Shown: in pieces, positions 14,078 to 23,091 of the stretch
Layout: the number at the start of each line of letters is the position of its first letter
How positions within the stretch are numbered: the first letter of the stretch is position 1
Assembly: GCA_017551425.1 (NCBI GenBank)
Contig: JAFZLQ010000064.1
Coordinates: 1 to 34,105 of the forward strand
Origin: Bacteroidales bacterium
GTDB lineage: Bacteria > Bacteroidota > Bacteroidia > Bacteroidales > UBA932
DNA: 34,105 nucleotides
Direction: 5' to 3'
Program-made: the position numbers and the translations under genes
The notes under the pieces: generated by a model
What the model was told of the DNA's origin: nothing
The model's input: the letters and a program-made list of their open reading frames with translations, nothing else
The model's database searches: none

Positions 14078-15307
14078 ATGGATATCAAGTATTTAGCGCT
14101 GTGTCTGCTGGCTACGGCCGCCTGCAGCGTCAATGACGTCGATTATGGCGGGGAGTGCCTTCCGGACAACGGATGGCTCTTCCTGGGCAAAGGGCCTTAT
14201 ACCCTGAACACCAAAGTGAAGGCGGCGCCGGGAGAGGCGTCGTTCTGCCTCGTGACGGACCTTTCGCTGATGGCGGAGGAGCCGGAGGTAGTGCTCCGGA
14301 CCGATGTTACCATTGCGGCCGACAGCACCATCAGTGTGCCCCTGGGCAGGCTGGAGCCCGGTTTTTACCAGGTGAGGCTGAGGGATTCGGTACGATGGAA
14401 CATAGGCGTAAGACCACTTGACGTAGTAAGCCCGACTGACGCCAGGCCAGACTTCGGCGCATTCTGGGAGCAGACCTTCGAGGAGCTGGACACCGTGCCG
14501 TTCGAGCCCGAATATACCCTCATCCCGGAGTTCTCCAACGACGTCCGCACCACCTACGACGTGCGCTACGCCTCTCTCGGCGGGGCCACGGCCGGCTGCA
14601 GCGTCTGCATCCCCAACTCGCCCGGCAAGTATCCGGTGCTTATCCAATACATGGGTTACGGAGCCGAGCCTTTCCGCTTCGACCCTTCTGCGGATCCCTG
14701 CCGCATAGACGTACTGGTGAGCGTACGTCGCCAGGGCATCTTCAAGGAGGCGGCAGAAAGCTGGGTGACGCAGGGCGTGGAGAGCAAAGAGACCTACTAC
14801 TACCGGGGCGCCTTCTGCGACGTGAGGCGCGCGATCGACCTTGTGGCATCGATGGACAAGGCCGATATGGACAGGGTGGTTGCAATGGGCGAAAGCCAGG
14901 GAGGAGCCTTCACCGCAGTGGCCGCGGCCATCGACGACCGGCTTGCCGCAGTCTCGCTGGCAGTTCCGTTCCTCGGTGATTATCAAGACTATGCGAAGAT
15001 TGTCCAGTGGCCGGTGCACGAGGTGCTGGACTACGCCGACGCCAACAGAATAGACCGTTCCGATCTGTATGAGACGCTCTCATACTTCGACGTCAAGAAC
15101 TTCGCGCCACGCGTGAGCTGCCCGGTGATCATGGCTTTCGGCCTGCAGGATCCCACCTGCCCGCCCCACACGAACTTCGCCATCTACAACAACCTGGGCA
15201 CCGCCGACAAGCGCTTCGTGTGCGTGCCCACCTGCGGCCACGCCATGTGGCTCGAGCCCGACTGGCCCCCGGTGCGCGACTCCTTCCTCAGCCCCTGGCT
15301 GAACTAG
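14078..15307 (+). CDS. Acetyl xylan esterase-like (CE7/AXE1) lipoprotein
   Basis: A 409-aa lipoprotein (lipobox ATAAC, Cys16). A small N-terminal beta domain (about 25-115) precedes an alpha/beta hydrolase of the AXE1/cephalosporin-C deacetylase type. The apparent triad is Ser273 in GESQGG, Asp358 in GLQDPTCPP and His388 in CGHAMW. RRQGIF and YYYRGAFCDVRRAIDL are also typical of CE7. It would remove acetyl groups from xylo-oligosaccharides or other small acetylated sugars outside the cytoplasm. It follows the acyltransferase by a single base and so belongs to the BASS-acyltransferase run, an unusual combination. No other xylan gene is nearby. Confidence 0.9.
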   Translation: MDIKYLALCLLATAACSVNDVDYGGECLPDNGWLFLGKGPYTLNTKVKAAPGEASFCLVTDLSLMAEEPEVVLRTDVTIAADSTISVPLGRLEPGFYQVRLRDSVRWNIGVRPLDVVSPTDARPDFGAFWEQTFEELDTVPFEPEYTLIPEFSNDVRTTYDVRYASLGGATAGCSVCIPNSPGKYPVLIQYMGYGAEPFRFDPSADPCRIDVLVSVRRQGIFKEAAESWVTQGVESKETYYYRGAFCDVRRAIDLVASMDKADMDRVVAMGESQGGAFTAVAAAIDDRLAAVSLAVPFLGDYQDYAKIVQWPVHEVLDYADANRIDRSDLYETLSYFDVKNFAPRVSCPVIMAFGLQDPTCPPHTNFAIYNNLGTADKRFVCVPTCGHAMWLEPDWPPVRDSFLSPWLN

Positions 15308-15368
15308 ACAATTGCTGGAATGCTTAGCTACTGATAATTAGGAACTTGTTTTGGAATGATATGCCATG

Positions 15369-15414
15369 GTTTTGTTCCAAACAGCACAGATTTAAGGTGA
15401 AATGGAACAAAAAC
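15369..15414. repeat. Inverted repeat in the 15308-15609 intergenic region
   Basis: GTTTTGTTCCA (15369-15379) faces TGGAACAAAAAC (15403-15414): 11 bp complementary except for one extra A. Further TGGAAT or GTTCCAG half-sites occur at 15316, 15352 and 15424. This could be a protein-binding region or a leader hairpin. The remainder of this 302-base gap holds a -7 box, a 19-codon ORF and a short CAAACC/GGTTTG hairpin at 15571-15586. Confidence 0.5.
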
Positions 15415-15474
15415 AGCATCTGGCGTTCCAGTTTTCCCGGATTATTCGTATTTTTGGACGTCTGCGAAATTAGA

Positions 15475-15534
15475 ATGGCTTTGGCACATCATACAAGCCT
15501 TGTCTGTGACCCCTCTACAGGGGGGGGGTATTAA
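15475..15534 (+). CDS. Candidate 19-aa leader peptide
   Basis: A short ORF encoding MALAHHTSLVCDPSTGGGY. A -7 box TATTTTTG (15449-15456) lies 18 bases ahead of its ATG, the spacing seen for real genes in this window, and it ends 75 bases before the Ig-domain lipoprotein. A run of nine G (15520-15528) encodes GlyGlyGly, and with the preceding CCCCT it can form a small hairpin. It could be a leader peptide controlling the lipoprotein, or chance. I know of no named family. Confidence 0.35.
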   Translation: MALAHHTSLVCDPSTGGGY

Positions 15535-15609
15535 CGCATTAGTAATCAGCAATTTAAATAACCACGTCGCGCAAACCGCCCGGTTTGTGCGGCATAACCG
15601 TATCATAAA

Positions 15610-17634
15610 ATGAGAAAACACATCGCCCTGCTCGCGGCGCTGCTTGCCCTTGCCGCCGGATGCACCCAGGAAATCGACCCGTCGTCCGTAACCCTCAACA
15701 AACACGACCTTACGCTCAACATAGGCGGCACCGCAAAGCTGGAGGCCACCGTAGAACCGGCAAACGCCACCAACACCGCCCTCAGCTGGAGCAGCACCGC
15801 GCCTGATGTGGCCTCTGTCGATGGCAACGGCATCGTCACCGCCGTTGGTGAAGGCCAGACAGTAGTGACGGTCGCGACGCTTGCAGGCGGCAAGACGGAC
15901 GCCTGCGTGGTTTACGTCAGCAAGGCTTTCGTGCCCGTAACCGGTGTGAAACTCGCAGAGACAAAGCTCGAGTTGAAGGAAGGCGATGATTACGCCCTCA
16001 CCGCCATCATAGAACCAGAAGACGCCAGCAACACCGGCCTCACCTGGTCCAGCAGCAATCCAGATGTCGCCAGCGTCGGCAGCGGCGGCTACGTGCAGGC
16101 CCTCAGCGGCGGCAGCACCGTCATTACCGTCAAGACCGATGACGGCGATTTTACCGCAAGCTGCGATGTGACGGTACAAGGCATAGTCGATGCCCAGAGC
16201 ATCGCCATTTCCCCTTCCCCGCTGGAGCTTGCCGAAGGGACTACGGCACAGCTCACCGCCACCGTACAGCCTGCCGGCGCATCCCAGGAAGTGCAGTGGG
16301 CGGCATTGAACACCAGCATCGTCACCGTAAGCTCCAGCGGCCTGGTGACCGGTATTTCGGAAGGCACCACAAAGGTTTTCGCCCGCAGCATTGACTATCC
16401 GGACGTCCAGGGCGAATGCGAAGTCACGGTTATCAAGGACCCCACCCTCAAGGGAATCAGCGTCAACCCCAGCGAGCTCACCCTTACCGTGGGACAGACG
16501 CAGGTGCTGCAGGTGTTGTACACTCCTGATTACGCCGCCAACAAGAAGGTCAGCTGGAAAACGGACAACAGCTCCGTGGCATCAGTATCCGCAGAGGGCC
16601 TGGTAACGGCAATAGCTGAAGGAACCGTCACAGTTACAGCCACTTCCGCGGAGGGCGGCTTCACGGCAAGCTGCAAAGTGACGGTGAGCAAAAAAGCAGG
16701 GTCCAGGGTCTATTATTACTACTCGGGTTCAGAGTTATGGGTGAACGGGCAGCCGGATCCGCTCAGCGGAGCATACGACGAAGAGAGTTTCAAGTTCAAT
16801 TTCATATGTGATATGTGCCCGGAAGGCTCCGACCTTTACTCCCTTGAATCATATTACGACTACTTTATGAATGATTATCTGTACTACCTGTGCAGGAATC
16901 GCGAGCCCCTGTATAAAGTCAACTTACAACAAGCGTCCGACGATATCAGCTGTATGTCTGTCCGTGGCGGCAAGGCAGCGCTCGTATTCAGTAATAACGC
17001 ACACACTAACAATTATGTAATTATCGTCAACCCGGACGGAACAAGCGTTAGCAGCAAGATACCGAGCGATTATGTGGCAAACGACATAACCTGCGCAGTT
17101 TCTCCATCCGGCGACGTGTATCTGGCAGTCGTTTACATCGATTCTTTTGACACACGCCATCTGGTATTGTTCAAATACGGCCAGGACGGCCAGTGGTCAG
17201 AGAACGAACTGAGAAATGACAGCCCATACAGGGGTTATGTACAGATCTCCGACAGCGGAGACATATACGTTCTTACCACAGAAAGCAATGATGGCTACAA
17301 AGCTCTCCTCTATAAGAACCAGGAAGGCCCTACTGTCTATTATCAATCCAAACACTACTTCCAGCACGCGTTCTGTGTTGCCGGAGGGCATGTCCATACG
17401 GCTGTAATCGAATTCGGAGAGGCGGAGAGCACCATCACGGAAAGGCGTGACGGTAACGTCGTCCGCACGTACGCCGCGGGCGCAAACCAGCAATTCGGAT
17501 TGCGTAATCGCAGCATTCAGGTCACATCCTCGGGAGACAGCTACGTGATGACAGACAACTACGTTTTCAAGAACGGCAGCGTGCTGTACACATGTCCAGA
17601 TGGTTGGCTGGACAACTTCTGCGTAGTGGAATAG
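15610..17634 (+). CDS. Lipoprotein with four bacterial Ig-like (Big_2) domains
   Basis: A 674-aa predicted surface lipoprotein; the signal ends LALAAGC (Cys18). Four Big_2-type Ig domains follow at about 24-110, 112-197, 201-283 and 284-366, each with the W(S/K)(S/T)xxxxVASV core and a closing TASCxVTV strand. The C-terminal 300 residues contain repeated SPSGDVYLAVV, SDSGDIYVL and SSGDSYVMTD strands, suggesting a beta-propeller-like sensor or binding domain. The Ig domains probably act as a stalk; the ligand is not known. No promoter directly precedes the ATG; the nearest -7 box lies ahead of the 19-aa ORF, so a leader of about 150 bases is implied. Confidence 0.88.
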   Translation: MRKHIALLAALLALAAGCTQEIDPSSVTLNKHDLTLNIGGTAKLEATVEPANATNTALSWSSTAPDVASVDGNGIVTAVGEGQTVVTVATLAGGKTDACVVYVSKAFVPVTGVKLAETKLELKEGDDYALTAIIEPEDASNTGLTWSSSNPDVASVGSGGYVQALSGGSTVITVKTDDGDFTASCDVTVQGIVDAQSIAISPSPLELAEGTTAQLTATVQPAGASQEVQWAALNTSIVTVSSSGLVTGISEGTTKVFARSIDYPDVQGECEVTVIKDPTLKGISVNPSELTLTVGQTQVLQVLYTPDYAANKKVSWKTDNSSVASVSAEGLVTAIAEGTVTVTATSAEGGFTASCKVTVSKKAGSRVYYYYSGSELWVNGQPDPLSGAYDEESFKFNFICDMCPEGSDLYSLESYYDYFMNDYLYYLCRNREPLYKVNLQQASDDISCMSVRGGKAALVFSNNAHTNNYVIIVNPDGTSVSSKIPSDYVANDITCAVSPSGDVYLAVVYIDSFDTRHLVLFKYGQDGQWSENELRNDSPYRGYVQISDSGDIYVLTTESNDGYKALLYKNQEGPTVYYQSKHYFQHAFCVAGGHVHTAVIEFGEAESTITERRDGNVVRTYAAGANQQFGLRNRSIQVTSSGDSYVMTDNYVFKNGSVLYTCPDGWLDNFCVVE

Positions 17635-17677
17635 CCCGGCGCACCGGAATACCGATGCTTTTTGCTTATCTTTGCAG

Positions 17678-19042
17678 ATGAGTATGAAAAAGACATCGTT
17701 ATTATCAGCATGCGTTGCCTTGTGCTGCGCATCAGCCCTGACCGCTTGCACGAAGGCGCCGGAGCCGTTCGGCCCGGTGCCGAGTCCGGCTCAGATTGAG
17801 TGGCAGAAGATGGAGATGAACATGTTCGTCCACTTCGGCCCCAACACGTTCAGCGGGCTGGAATGGGGCACCGGCGCCGAGCCGGAAGACCTGTTCCGTC
17901 CCACGGCGCTCGACTGCCGGCAGTGGGCGCGCACCGCAAAGGCCGCCGGCATGAAGGGAATTATCATCACCGCAAAGCATCACGACGGATTCTGCCTGTG
18001 GCCGAACCCCGTCAGCCCTCACAGCGTCAAGGACATAGACGTGCTGAAGGAGCTGTCCGACGCATGCCGGGAAGAGGGCGTCAAGTTTGGCGTCTATATC
18101 TCCCCATGGGACCGCAACGACCCTTCCTACGGCACTCCCGAATACAACCTGAAGTATGCGGAGACGCTCCGGAGCGTGCATGACGGCAGCTACGGGCCGA
18201 TCTTCGAGCAATGGTTCGACGGCGCCTGCGGCGAAGGCCCGAACGGCAAGCGGCAGGAATACGACTGGCCGCTCTTCAACGCCACCGTAAGCGAACTGCA
18301 GCCCGACGCCATACAATTCAGCGACTCAGGGCCCGGATGCAGGTGGGTCGGCAACGAAAAAGGCATAGCAGGAGAGACCAACTGGAGCACCCTGAACACC
18401 GCCGGATTCACTCCGGGCGCCGGAGGCCCTCCCGCAGAATCCCTCAGCGGTGGCGATGAGGACGGCACGGCATGGATTCCTGCAGAGGCGGACGTCTCCA
18501 TCCGCCCCGGCTGGTTCTGGCGCGCGAGCGAGGACGACAGGATCAAGACCACCGACGAGCTCATGGACATCTGGTACTCGAGCGTCGGCCGCAACGCCCT
18601 CCTGCTGCTGAACGTCCCCGCCGACACCAGGGGCCGCATCCCCCAGGCCGATTCGCTGAGGCTGATGGAGTTCCGCAACCGCCGGGACGATGTCTTCGCC
18701 GTCAACCTGGCCTCCGGACCGTCAAGACTGACGGACGGGGATTACGACAGCTACGCCGTCCTGCGCAAGCCGGAAGTGACCTTAAAGGCCCGCCGGAGCT
18801 TCAACCTCATCATGCTGCAGGAGTACATCCCCCTTGGCCAGCGGATCAGCTCATTCAAGGTGGAGGCATACGACGGAGGCCGCTGGCAGGAAATCGCCGG
18901 CGGCACCACGGTGGGATACAAACGCATTCTCCGCATTCCGGAATGCACGGCACGGAAAGTCCGGATCACCGTGACCGGAGCCAAAGCCACGCCGGTCCTC
19001 TCGGAACTGGGCCTGTATATGGATGCGGCTAAAGAACCTTGA
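17678..19042 (+). CDS. GH29 alpha-L-fucosidase lipoprotein
   Basis: A 454-aa exo-fucosidase of family GH29. The signal peptide has the lipobox ALTAC (Cys24). The catalytic barrel begins EWQKMEMNMFVHFGPNTFSG and includes ITAKHHDGFCLWP, YISPWDRN and EQWFDGAC with the nucleophile Asp181. The C-terminal 120 residues are a discoidin-like beta sandwich. It would release fucose from host mucin or plant glycans; no SusC/D pair or fucose genes are nearby. I choose the ATG at 17678 (MSMKK); 17684 is equally possible, and a TTG at 17672 overlaps the -7 box TATCTTTG (17667-17674). The 3' end overlaps the convergent nitroreductase by 14 bases. Confidence 0.94.
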   Translation: MSMKKTSLLSACVALCCASALTACTKAPEPFGPVPSPAQIEWQKMEMNMFVHFGPNTFSGLEWGTGAEPEDLFRPTALDCRQWARTAKAAGMKGIIITAKHHDGFCLWPNPVSPHSVKDIDVLKELSDACREEGVKFGVYISPWDRNDPSYGTPEYNLKYAETLRSVHDGSYGPIFEQWFDGACGEGPNGKRQEYDWPLFNATVSELQPDAIQFSDSGPGCRWVGNEKGIAGETNWSTLNTAGFTPGAGGPPAESLSGGDEDGTAWIPAEADVSIRPGWFWRASEDDRIKTTDELMDIWYSSVGRNALLLLNVPADTRGRIPQADSLRLMEFRNRRDDVFAVNLASGPSRLTDGDYDSYAVLRKPEVTLKARRSFNLIMLQEYIPLGQRISSFKVEAYDGGRWQEIAGGTTVGYKRILRIPECTARKVRITVTGAKATPVLSELGLYMDAAKEP

Positions 19043-19637
19043 CCATCTCCTCCAGAGGCTTTCTCTGGGAGTGGAGCTCGGTGGGGTTGCCCTCGCCCTT
19101 GGCGGGATAGCCTACGGCAAGGAGCGCATAGATTCCGTGCTCCCTGGTCTCCGGCAGCACTTCGCGGACCTTGGAGGGATCGAAGTCCCATATCCACATG
19201 TTGGCCAGGCCTGCGTCGGTGGCGGTGAGCATTAGGTGTGTGAGGACGATGGAGGCATCTGTCTTGGCGGCGTTCACGCCGTCGCTTTCGCGGACCCAGG
19301 CCTCTTCGTTACGGCAGCCGACAATGAGGACGAGCGGTGCGCCGTAGCAGGGATGTACGGTGCGCAGGCGGGCGAGCGCCTCTTCGCTCTTGACCACCCA
19401 GATGCGGGTGGGCTGGAGGTTCTTTGCCGAGGGAGCCATGCGGCCGGCCTCGAGAATCATTTCCAGCTTGGAATCAGAAACGGGCGTGTTGCTGAAAGAG
19501 TGGCAGGAGTAACGGCTCTCCAAAATACGCATAAAAGCATCTGAGCCATACTTGTACTTGGTGATTTTGTGATCGACGTCTGCAAACGCGGCGCGATTCA
19601 TAATCTTGCTGATGTCGCTTAAGATACCTTTTTTCAT
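19029..19637 (-). CDS. Nitroreductase family protein
   Basis: A 202-aa FMN-dependent oxidoreductase. The start MKKGILSDISKIMNRAAF lies 29 bases after a -7 box TATATTTG (19667-19674); a longer reading would cross that promoter. Family features are RILESRYSCHSFSNTPVSD near the N terminus (flavin phosphate contact), LEAGRMAPSAKNLQPTRIWV, DASIVLTHLMLTATDAGLAN and a C-terminal LLAVGYPAKG. This short form is the Bacteroidota small nitroreductase type. The physiological substrate is unknown; such proteins reduce nitro compounds, quinones or flavins. It is convergent with the fucosidase and divergent from the C40 peptidase. Confidence 0.92.
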   Translation of the reverse strand: MKKGILSDISKIMNRAAFADVDHKITKYKYGSDAFMRILESRYSCHSFSNTPVSDSKLEMILEAGRMAPSAKNLQPTRIWVVKSEEALARLRTVHPCYGAPLVLIVGCRNEEAWVRESDGVNAAKTDASIVLTHLMLTATDAGLANMWIWDFDPSKVREVLPETREHGIYALLAVGYPAKGEGNPTELHSQRKPLEEMVKVL

Positions 19638-19713
19638 ATCTGATTGGTTTTTTAGTGTCGAAAGTACAAATATACTCATTTCCCGGAATAAAGAAAATTT
19701 GTATTTTTGTCTC

Positions 19714-20592
19714 ATGACACTATTCTCCATACTCGGATGGGCCGTGGTTACACTGTCGTCCGCCTTTATGAGGCTTAACCCCGATTACGAGGCTCCCCTT
19801 GAAAACCAGATGCTTATGGGCGCCCTGGTAGAGACCCTGGACACTGAGGGATACTGGGTCAAGGTGCGCGCTGAAGACTATACAGGCTGGGTTACCGACC
19901 TTTCGCTGCACGAGCTCACGGACGAAGAGAAAGACGCCTGGCTTGCCTCGCCCAAGTGGATCTGCACCGCAGAGTACACCCGCATCAGGGAGGAACCCGG
20001 CAAAGACTCCGCCCCCATCTGCGACTTTACCATGGGAGACCTGGTGCGCCAGACCGGAGAGACCTGCCCGAGCGGCCGCTGGACAAAGGTTCAGCTCCCG
20101 GACGGGCGCTTCGGATGGGTGCCATCAACGGCGGTTACCGACTTTGCCATGCGCACCGCCGCCCTTAGCCCCAACGCCAAAGACATCCTCAGCCTGGCAC
20201 GCAGCTTCGCCGGCACGCCGTACATGTGGGGAGGCAACTCCATCAAGCATTTCGACTGCAGCGGCCTGGTGAAGTTCTGCTACTACATGAACGGGCTGAT
20301 ACTGCCGCGCAACGCGAGCCAGCAGATAAAGTGCGGGCGCAACGTTTTCAAAGAAGAGTGGCAGCCCGGAGACCTGCTGTTCTTCGGCAGCGCCAAACCG
20401 TTCAGGGTCACGCATGTAGCCCTGTATGCCGGGGACGGCGTCATAGTGCATTCGTCAAAGAAAGTCAAGATAGAGACCCTGGAGGTTTACGGCCGCGAGC
20501 CAATCGGGGCGGTACGCATCCTCGGGTACGAGAGCAACGGCGTCAAATTCCTGAAAGACGACCCTTATTATTTCAAGAAAGATGGCAAGTAA
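19714..20592 (+). CDS. C40 (NlpC/P60) peptidase with two SH3 domains, YkfC-like
   Basis: A 292-aa protein with two bacterial SH3 domains (about 8-62 and 75-135) and an NlpC/P60 domain (about 145-275). The catalytic set is Cys182 (HFDCSGL), His234 (VTHVAL) and His246 (IVHSS). This matches the gamma-D-glutamyl-L-diamino-acid endopeptidases (dipeptidyl peptidase VI, BoYkfC type) that trim murein peptides during recycling. I see no signal peptide in the chosen reading frame, so a cytoplasmic location is possible. The start at 19714 is only four bases after the -7 box TATTTTTG (19702-19709), implying a leaderless message. It overlaps radA by 11 bases. Confidence 0.9.
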   Translation: MTLFSILGWAVVTLSSAFMRLNPDYEAPLENQMLMGALVETLDTEGYWVKVRAEDYTGWVTDLSLHELTDEEKDAWLASPKWICTAEYTRIREEPGKDSAPICDFTMGDLVRQTGETCPSGRWTKVQLPDGRFGWVPSTAVTDFAMRTAALSPNAKDILSLARSFAGTPYMWGGNSIKHFDCSGLVKFCYYMNGLILPRNASQQIKCGRNVFKEEWQPGDLLFFGSAKPFRVTHVALYAGDGVIVHSSKKVKIETLEVYGREPIGAVRILGYESNGVKFLKDDPYYFKKDGK

Positions 20593-21949
20593 GAGCAAGA
20601 CCGTCTGGTACTGCACCAGCTGCGGCAACGAGAGCCCCAAGTGGCTCGGCCGCTGCCCCGCCTGCGGAGAGTGGAACACCTTTGTGGAGGCGCCCGTGGA
20701 AAAGGGCTCCGGAGGGGCTGCGTCCAAGGGCGTGAAGAGCGAGCGCAAACCGTTGCGCCTCAAGGATATAGACGATTCGGCAGAGGCGCGCATCAGCCTC
20801 GGCATAGGCGAACTCGACCGCCTGCTCGGAGGGGGCGTCGTGCCCGGTTCTCTCATACTCCTGGGCGGCGAGCCCGGCATAGGAAAATCCACCCTCAGCC
20901 TGCAGATTCCGCTCGGATGCCCGGGGCTCAGGACCCTGTATGTTACCGGCGAGGAGAGCGAGAAGCAGGTGGGCATGAGGGCCAGGAGGCTCTCGCCCGA
21001 CGGCATCCCGGAAGGCTGCCTGATCTATTGCGAGACCCGCGTGGAAGACATACTCGAGCAGGCCAGGGCCATCGCCCCGGACCTCATCATCGTGGATTCG
21101 GTGCAGACCATGTACACAGACGCCGTGGAATCGACGCCCGGCTCCGTGAGCCAGATCAAGGAGGTGGCCGCCCGCCTGCTGCGCTTTGCCAAGGAGACGG
21201 CGGTCCCGGTCATACTCATCGGCCACATCACCAAGGACGGATACATCGCAGGTCCCAAGATACTGGAGCACATCGTGGACGTGGTGCTGCAGTTCGAGGG
21301 GGACAACCGCGGTGCGTACCGCCTGCTGCGGGGCATCAAGAACCGGTTCGGAAGCACCTCGGAGCTCGCCGTGTTCGAGATGACGGGCGCCGGCCTGAGG
21401 GAGGTGGAGAATCCGTCGGAGATGCTTATCCCCATGCATGAACAGGGCTTAAGCGGAGCCGCCATAGCCGCCACGCTGGACGGCACCAGGCCCCTTCTGT
21501 TCGAGGTTCAGGCCCTGGTTTCGTCGGCCGCATACGGCACCGCACAGAGGAGCGCCACCGGCTTTGACGTACGCCGCCTCAACATGCTGCTGGCGGTGCT
21601 GGAGAAGCGCGCCGGCTTCCGGCTGGGCGCCAAGGACGTGTTCCTCAACATGGCCGGAGGCCTCAAGGTGAGCGACCCGGCCTGCGACCTCGCCGTAATC
21701 TGCGCCGTGCTGTCGTCCAACTTCGACTATCCCATCCCGGGAGACGTCTGCTTTGCCGCCGAAGTCGGCCTGAGCGGGGAGATCCGGCCCGTGGGACAGA
21801 CCGACAGGCGCATCGCCGAGGCCGCCCGCCTGGGGTTCAAAAAGGTATTCGTGAGTTCCTACAGCGCCCTCGACGGCGTCCCTTCCGGAAAGATCAGAAT
21901 CGTCAAGGTCGCCGACGTGCCGGAACTGGTGAAAGAGCTTTTCAAATAA
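20582..21949 (+). CDS. radA: DNA repair protein RadA/Sms
   Basis: A 455-aa RecA-family ATPase that promotes branch migration and processing of recombination intermediates. The four-Cys zinc finger uses Cys11, Cys14, Cys25 and Cys28 (CTSCG and CPACGEW). Walker A is GGEPGIGKST (Lys102), with LIIVDSVQT as Walker B. The RadA-specific KNRFG motif is at 253-257. A Lon-like C-terminal domain ends in VAEVPELVKELF-type sequence. Length is normal and all key motifs are intact. It overlaps the C40 peptidase gene and is probably co-transcribed with it. Confidence 0.98.
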   Translation: MASKSKTVWYCTSCGNESPKWLGRCPACGEWNTFVEAPVEKGSGGAASKGVKSERKPLRLKDIDDSAEARISLGIGELDRLLGGGVVPGSLILLGGEPGIGKSTLSLQIPLGCPGLRTLYVTGEESEKQVGMRARRLSPDGIPEGCLIYCETRVEDILEQARAIAPDLIIVDSVQTMYTDAVESTPGSVSQIKEVAARLLRFAKETAVPVILIGHITKDGYIAGPKILEHIVDVVLQFEGDNRGAYRLLRGIKNRFGSTSELAVFEMTGAGLREVENPSEMLIPMHEQGLSGAAIAATLDGTRPLLFEVQALVSSAAYGTAQRSATGFDVRRLNMLLAVLEKRAGFRLGAKDVFLNMAGGLKVSDPACDLAVICAVLSSNFDYPIPGDVCFAAEVGLSGEIRPVGQTDRRIAEAARLGFKKVFVSSYSALDGVPSGKIRIVKVADVPELVKELFK

Positions 21950-21958
21950 TGGTTTAAA

Positions 21959-21976
21959 TTGTGAACAATATCACAA
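21959..21976. promoter_or_regulatory. CRP-like palindromic operator
   Basis: TTGTGA, six bases, then TCACAA: a perfect 6+6 dyad with the TGTGA-N6-TCACA spacing of CRP-family sites. It ends 8 bases before the -7 box TATATTTG (21985-21992) of the following lipoprotein, that is, over the -33 region, a position suited to repression. Which regulator binds is inference. Confidence 0.55.
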
Positions 21977-21996
21977 ATAATTTATATATTTGCGGT

Positions 21997-23091
21997 ATGA
22001 AAGCGAACTATGTCATTTTAGCAGCCCTCGGCGTATTCGCCATGACTGCCGTCTCATGCAAGATCGACAACTCTTACGACCTCAGCAAGACCGAGGCCGC
22101 CGTCGAGGTCCCCATCGAGCAGGAACCCGTAGAGGTCCCTTCAGATGACCTCATGGACTTCAACTCCAGCGAGGCAGTAGAAGAAGACAGCGAGGGCAAC
22201 CTCCAGATAACCGTTATGGCAGAAGGCTCGGCAACCATCACCGCAAACCTCAAGGAAGGCGTAGCCATAGAGATTCCCGGCGAGCTTGAGATGACCACCT
22301 CCAAGGAAGACATCCCCGATTTCTGCGCCGCAGAATCAGGAGCCGTGTTCTCCGACGCACGCCTCATACTCGATTTCTCCAACCCTTCCCCCACGCCCGT
22401 CGTCTTCAAGGGTAAGGTTTCCTCCGGAAACAAGAAGGCCCAGATGCCGGACCTTGTAGTTCCCGCAAACAAGACAAGCTACAAGATCGCCCTCGAGACC
22501 CGTCACAACGAGAATCTCAGATATGAGGAAGAGTACACCGCAAACGACTACATCGTAATCAACGAGAGCGTCGCTGAGGTTATCAACCGCATCTCCGCCG
22601 AAGATCCCATCGTCGTCTCAGACCTCACCGTCGAGCTCATGAACACCCGTGCAGCAGCTCCCGCAGAGGAGGAGGAATATGAGTTCAGCGTAGGCGCGCT
22701 GCTCCACGTCCCCCTGTGGTTCCCCGCAGGCACCGTCATCAAGTACGACATAGACTACTCCGGTGAGCTTATCGACGTAAGCAAGTACAACGTGACCGTC
22801 AACGACTACCAGATCGTAGCAGACGTCACCAACACCATCCCGTTCGAGATTTCCGGCTACGGCACCTCCACAAACGGTGTTCGCGCAGACCTCGACACCC
22901 CCGTCAAGCCGGGAGACATAGACAATCCCGTCAAGACCCACGTCCTCATCCACATCAAGAGTTCCGCAGAAGTCCTCAACCTCGAGGGTGCGGTTCTCCA
23001 TGTCACCATGAAGACAGACAAAGATGTTCGCATCAACAAGAACCAGAAGCTCGACATAGACATGAAGAGCATCAAGTTCAGCAAGCAATAG
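21997..23091 (+). CDS. Hypothetical lipoprotein
   Basis: A 364-aa protein starting MKANYVILAALGVFAMTAVS with lipobox TAVSC (Cys21). The GTG start 12 codons upstream is rejected because the -7 box TATATTTG lies inside that stretch; the chosen ATG is only four bases past the box. The mature part is acidic (VEVPIEQEPVEVPSDDLMDF) and appears all-beta, with alternating hydrophobic strands and no Cys after the lipidated one. I do not recognise a named domain; the overall look is of a Bacteroidales surface or periplasmic lipoprotein. The next gene, rsmE, starts directly at its stop codon and may depend on it for translation. Confidence 0.82.
   Translation: MKANYVILAALGVFAMTAVSCKIDNSYDLSKTEAAVEVPIEQEPVEVPSDDLMDFNSSEAVEEDSEGNLQITVMAEGSATITANLKEGVAIEIPGELEMTTSKEDIPDFCAAESGAVFSDARLILDFSNPSPTPVVFKGKVSSGNKKAQMPDLVVPANKTSYKIALETRHNENLRYEEEYTANDYIVINESVAEVINRISAEDPIVVSDLTVELMNTRAAAPAEEEEYEFSVGALLHVPLWFPAGTVIKYDIDYSGELIDVSKYNVTVNDYQIVADVTNTIPFEISGYGTSTNGVRADLDTPVKPGDIDNPVKTHVLIHIKSSAEVLNLEGAVLHVTMKTDKDVRINKNQKLDIDMKSIKFSKQ

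Noticed and set aside
12114..15307. Polysaccharide utilisation locus built on the esterase and fucosidase
   Set aside because: No SusC/SusD pair, no regulator and no other glycosidase; the esterase is coupled to an acyltransferase and a transporter instead.
15346..15474. Longer 62-codon version of the 19-aa ORF
   Set aside because: The upstream part covers the -7 box and the inverted repeat and has random-looking composition.
19606..19713. Longer start for the C40 peptidase
   Set aside because: It would cover the nitroreductase start region and its own -7 box; the SH3 domain begins just after the ATG at 19714.
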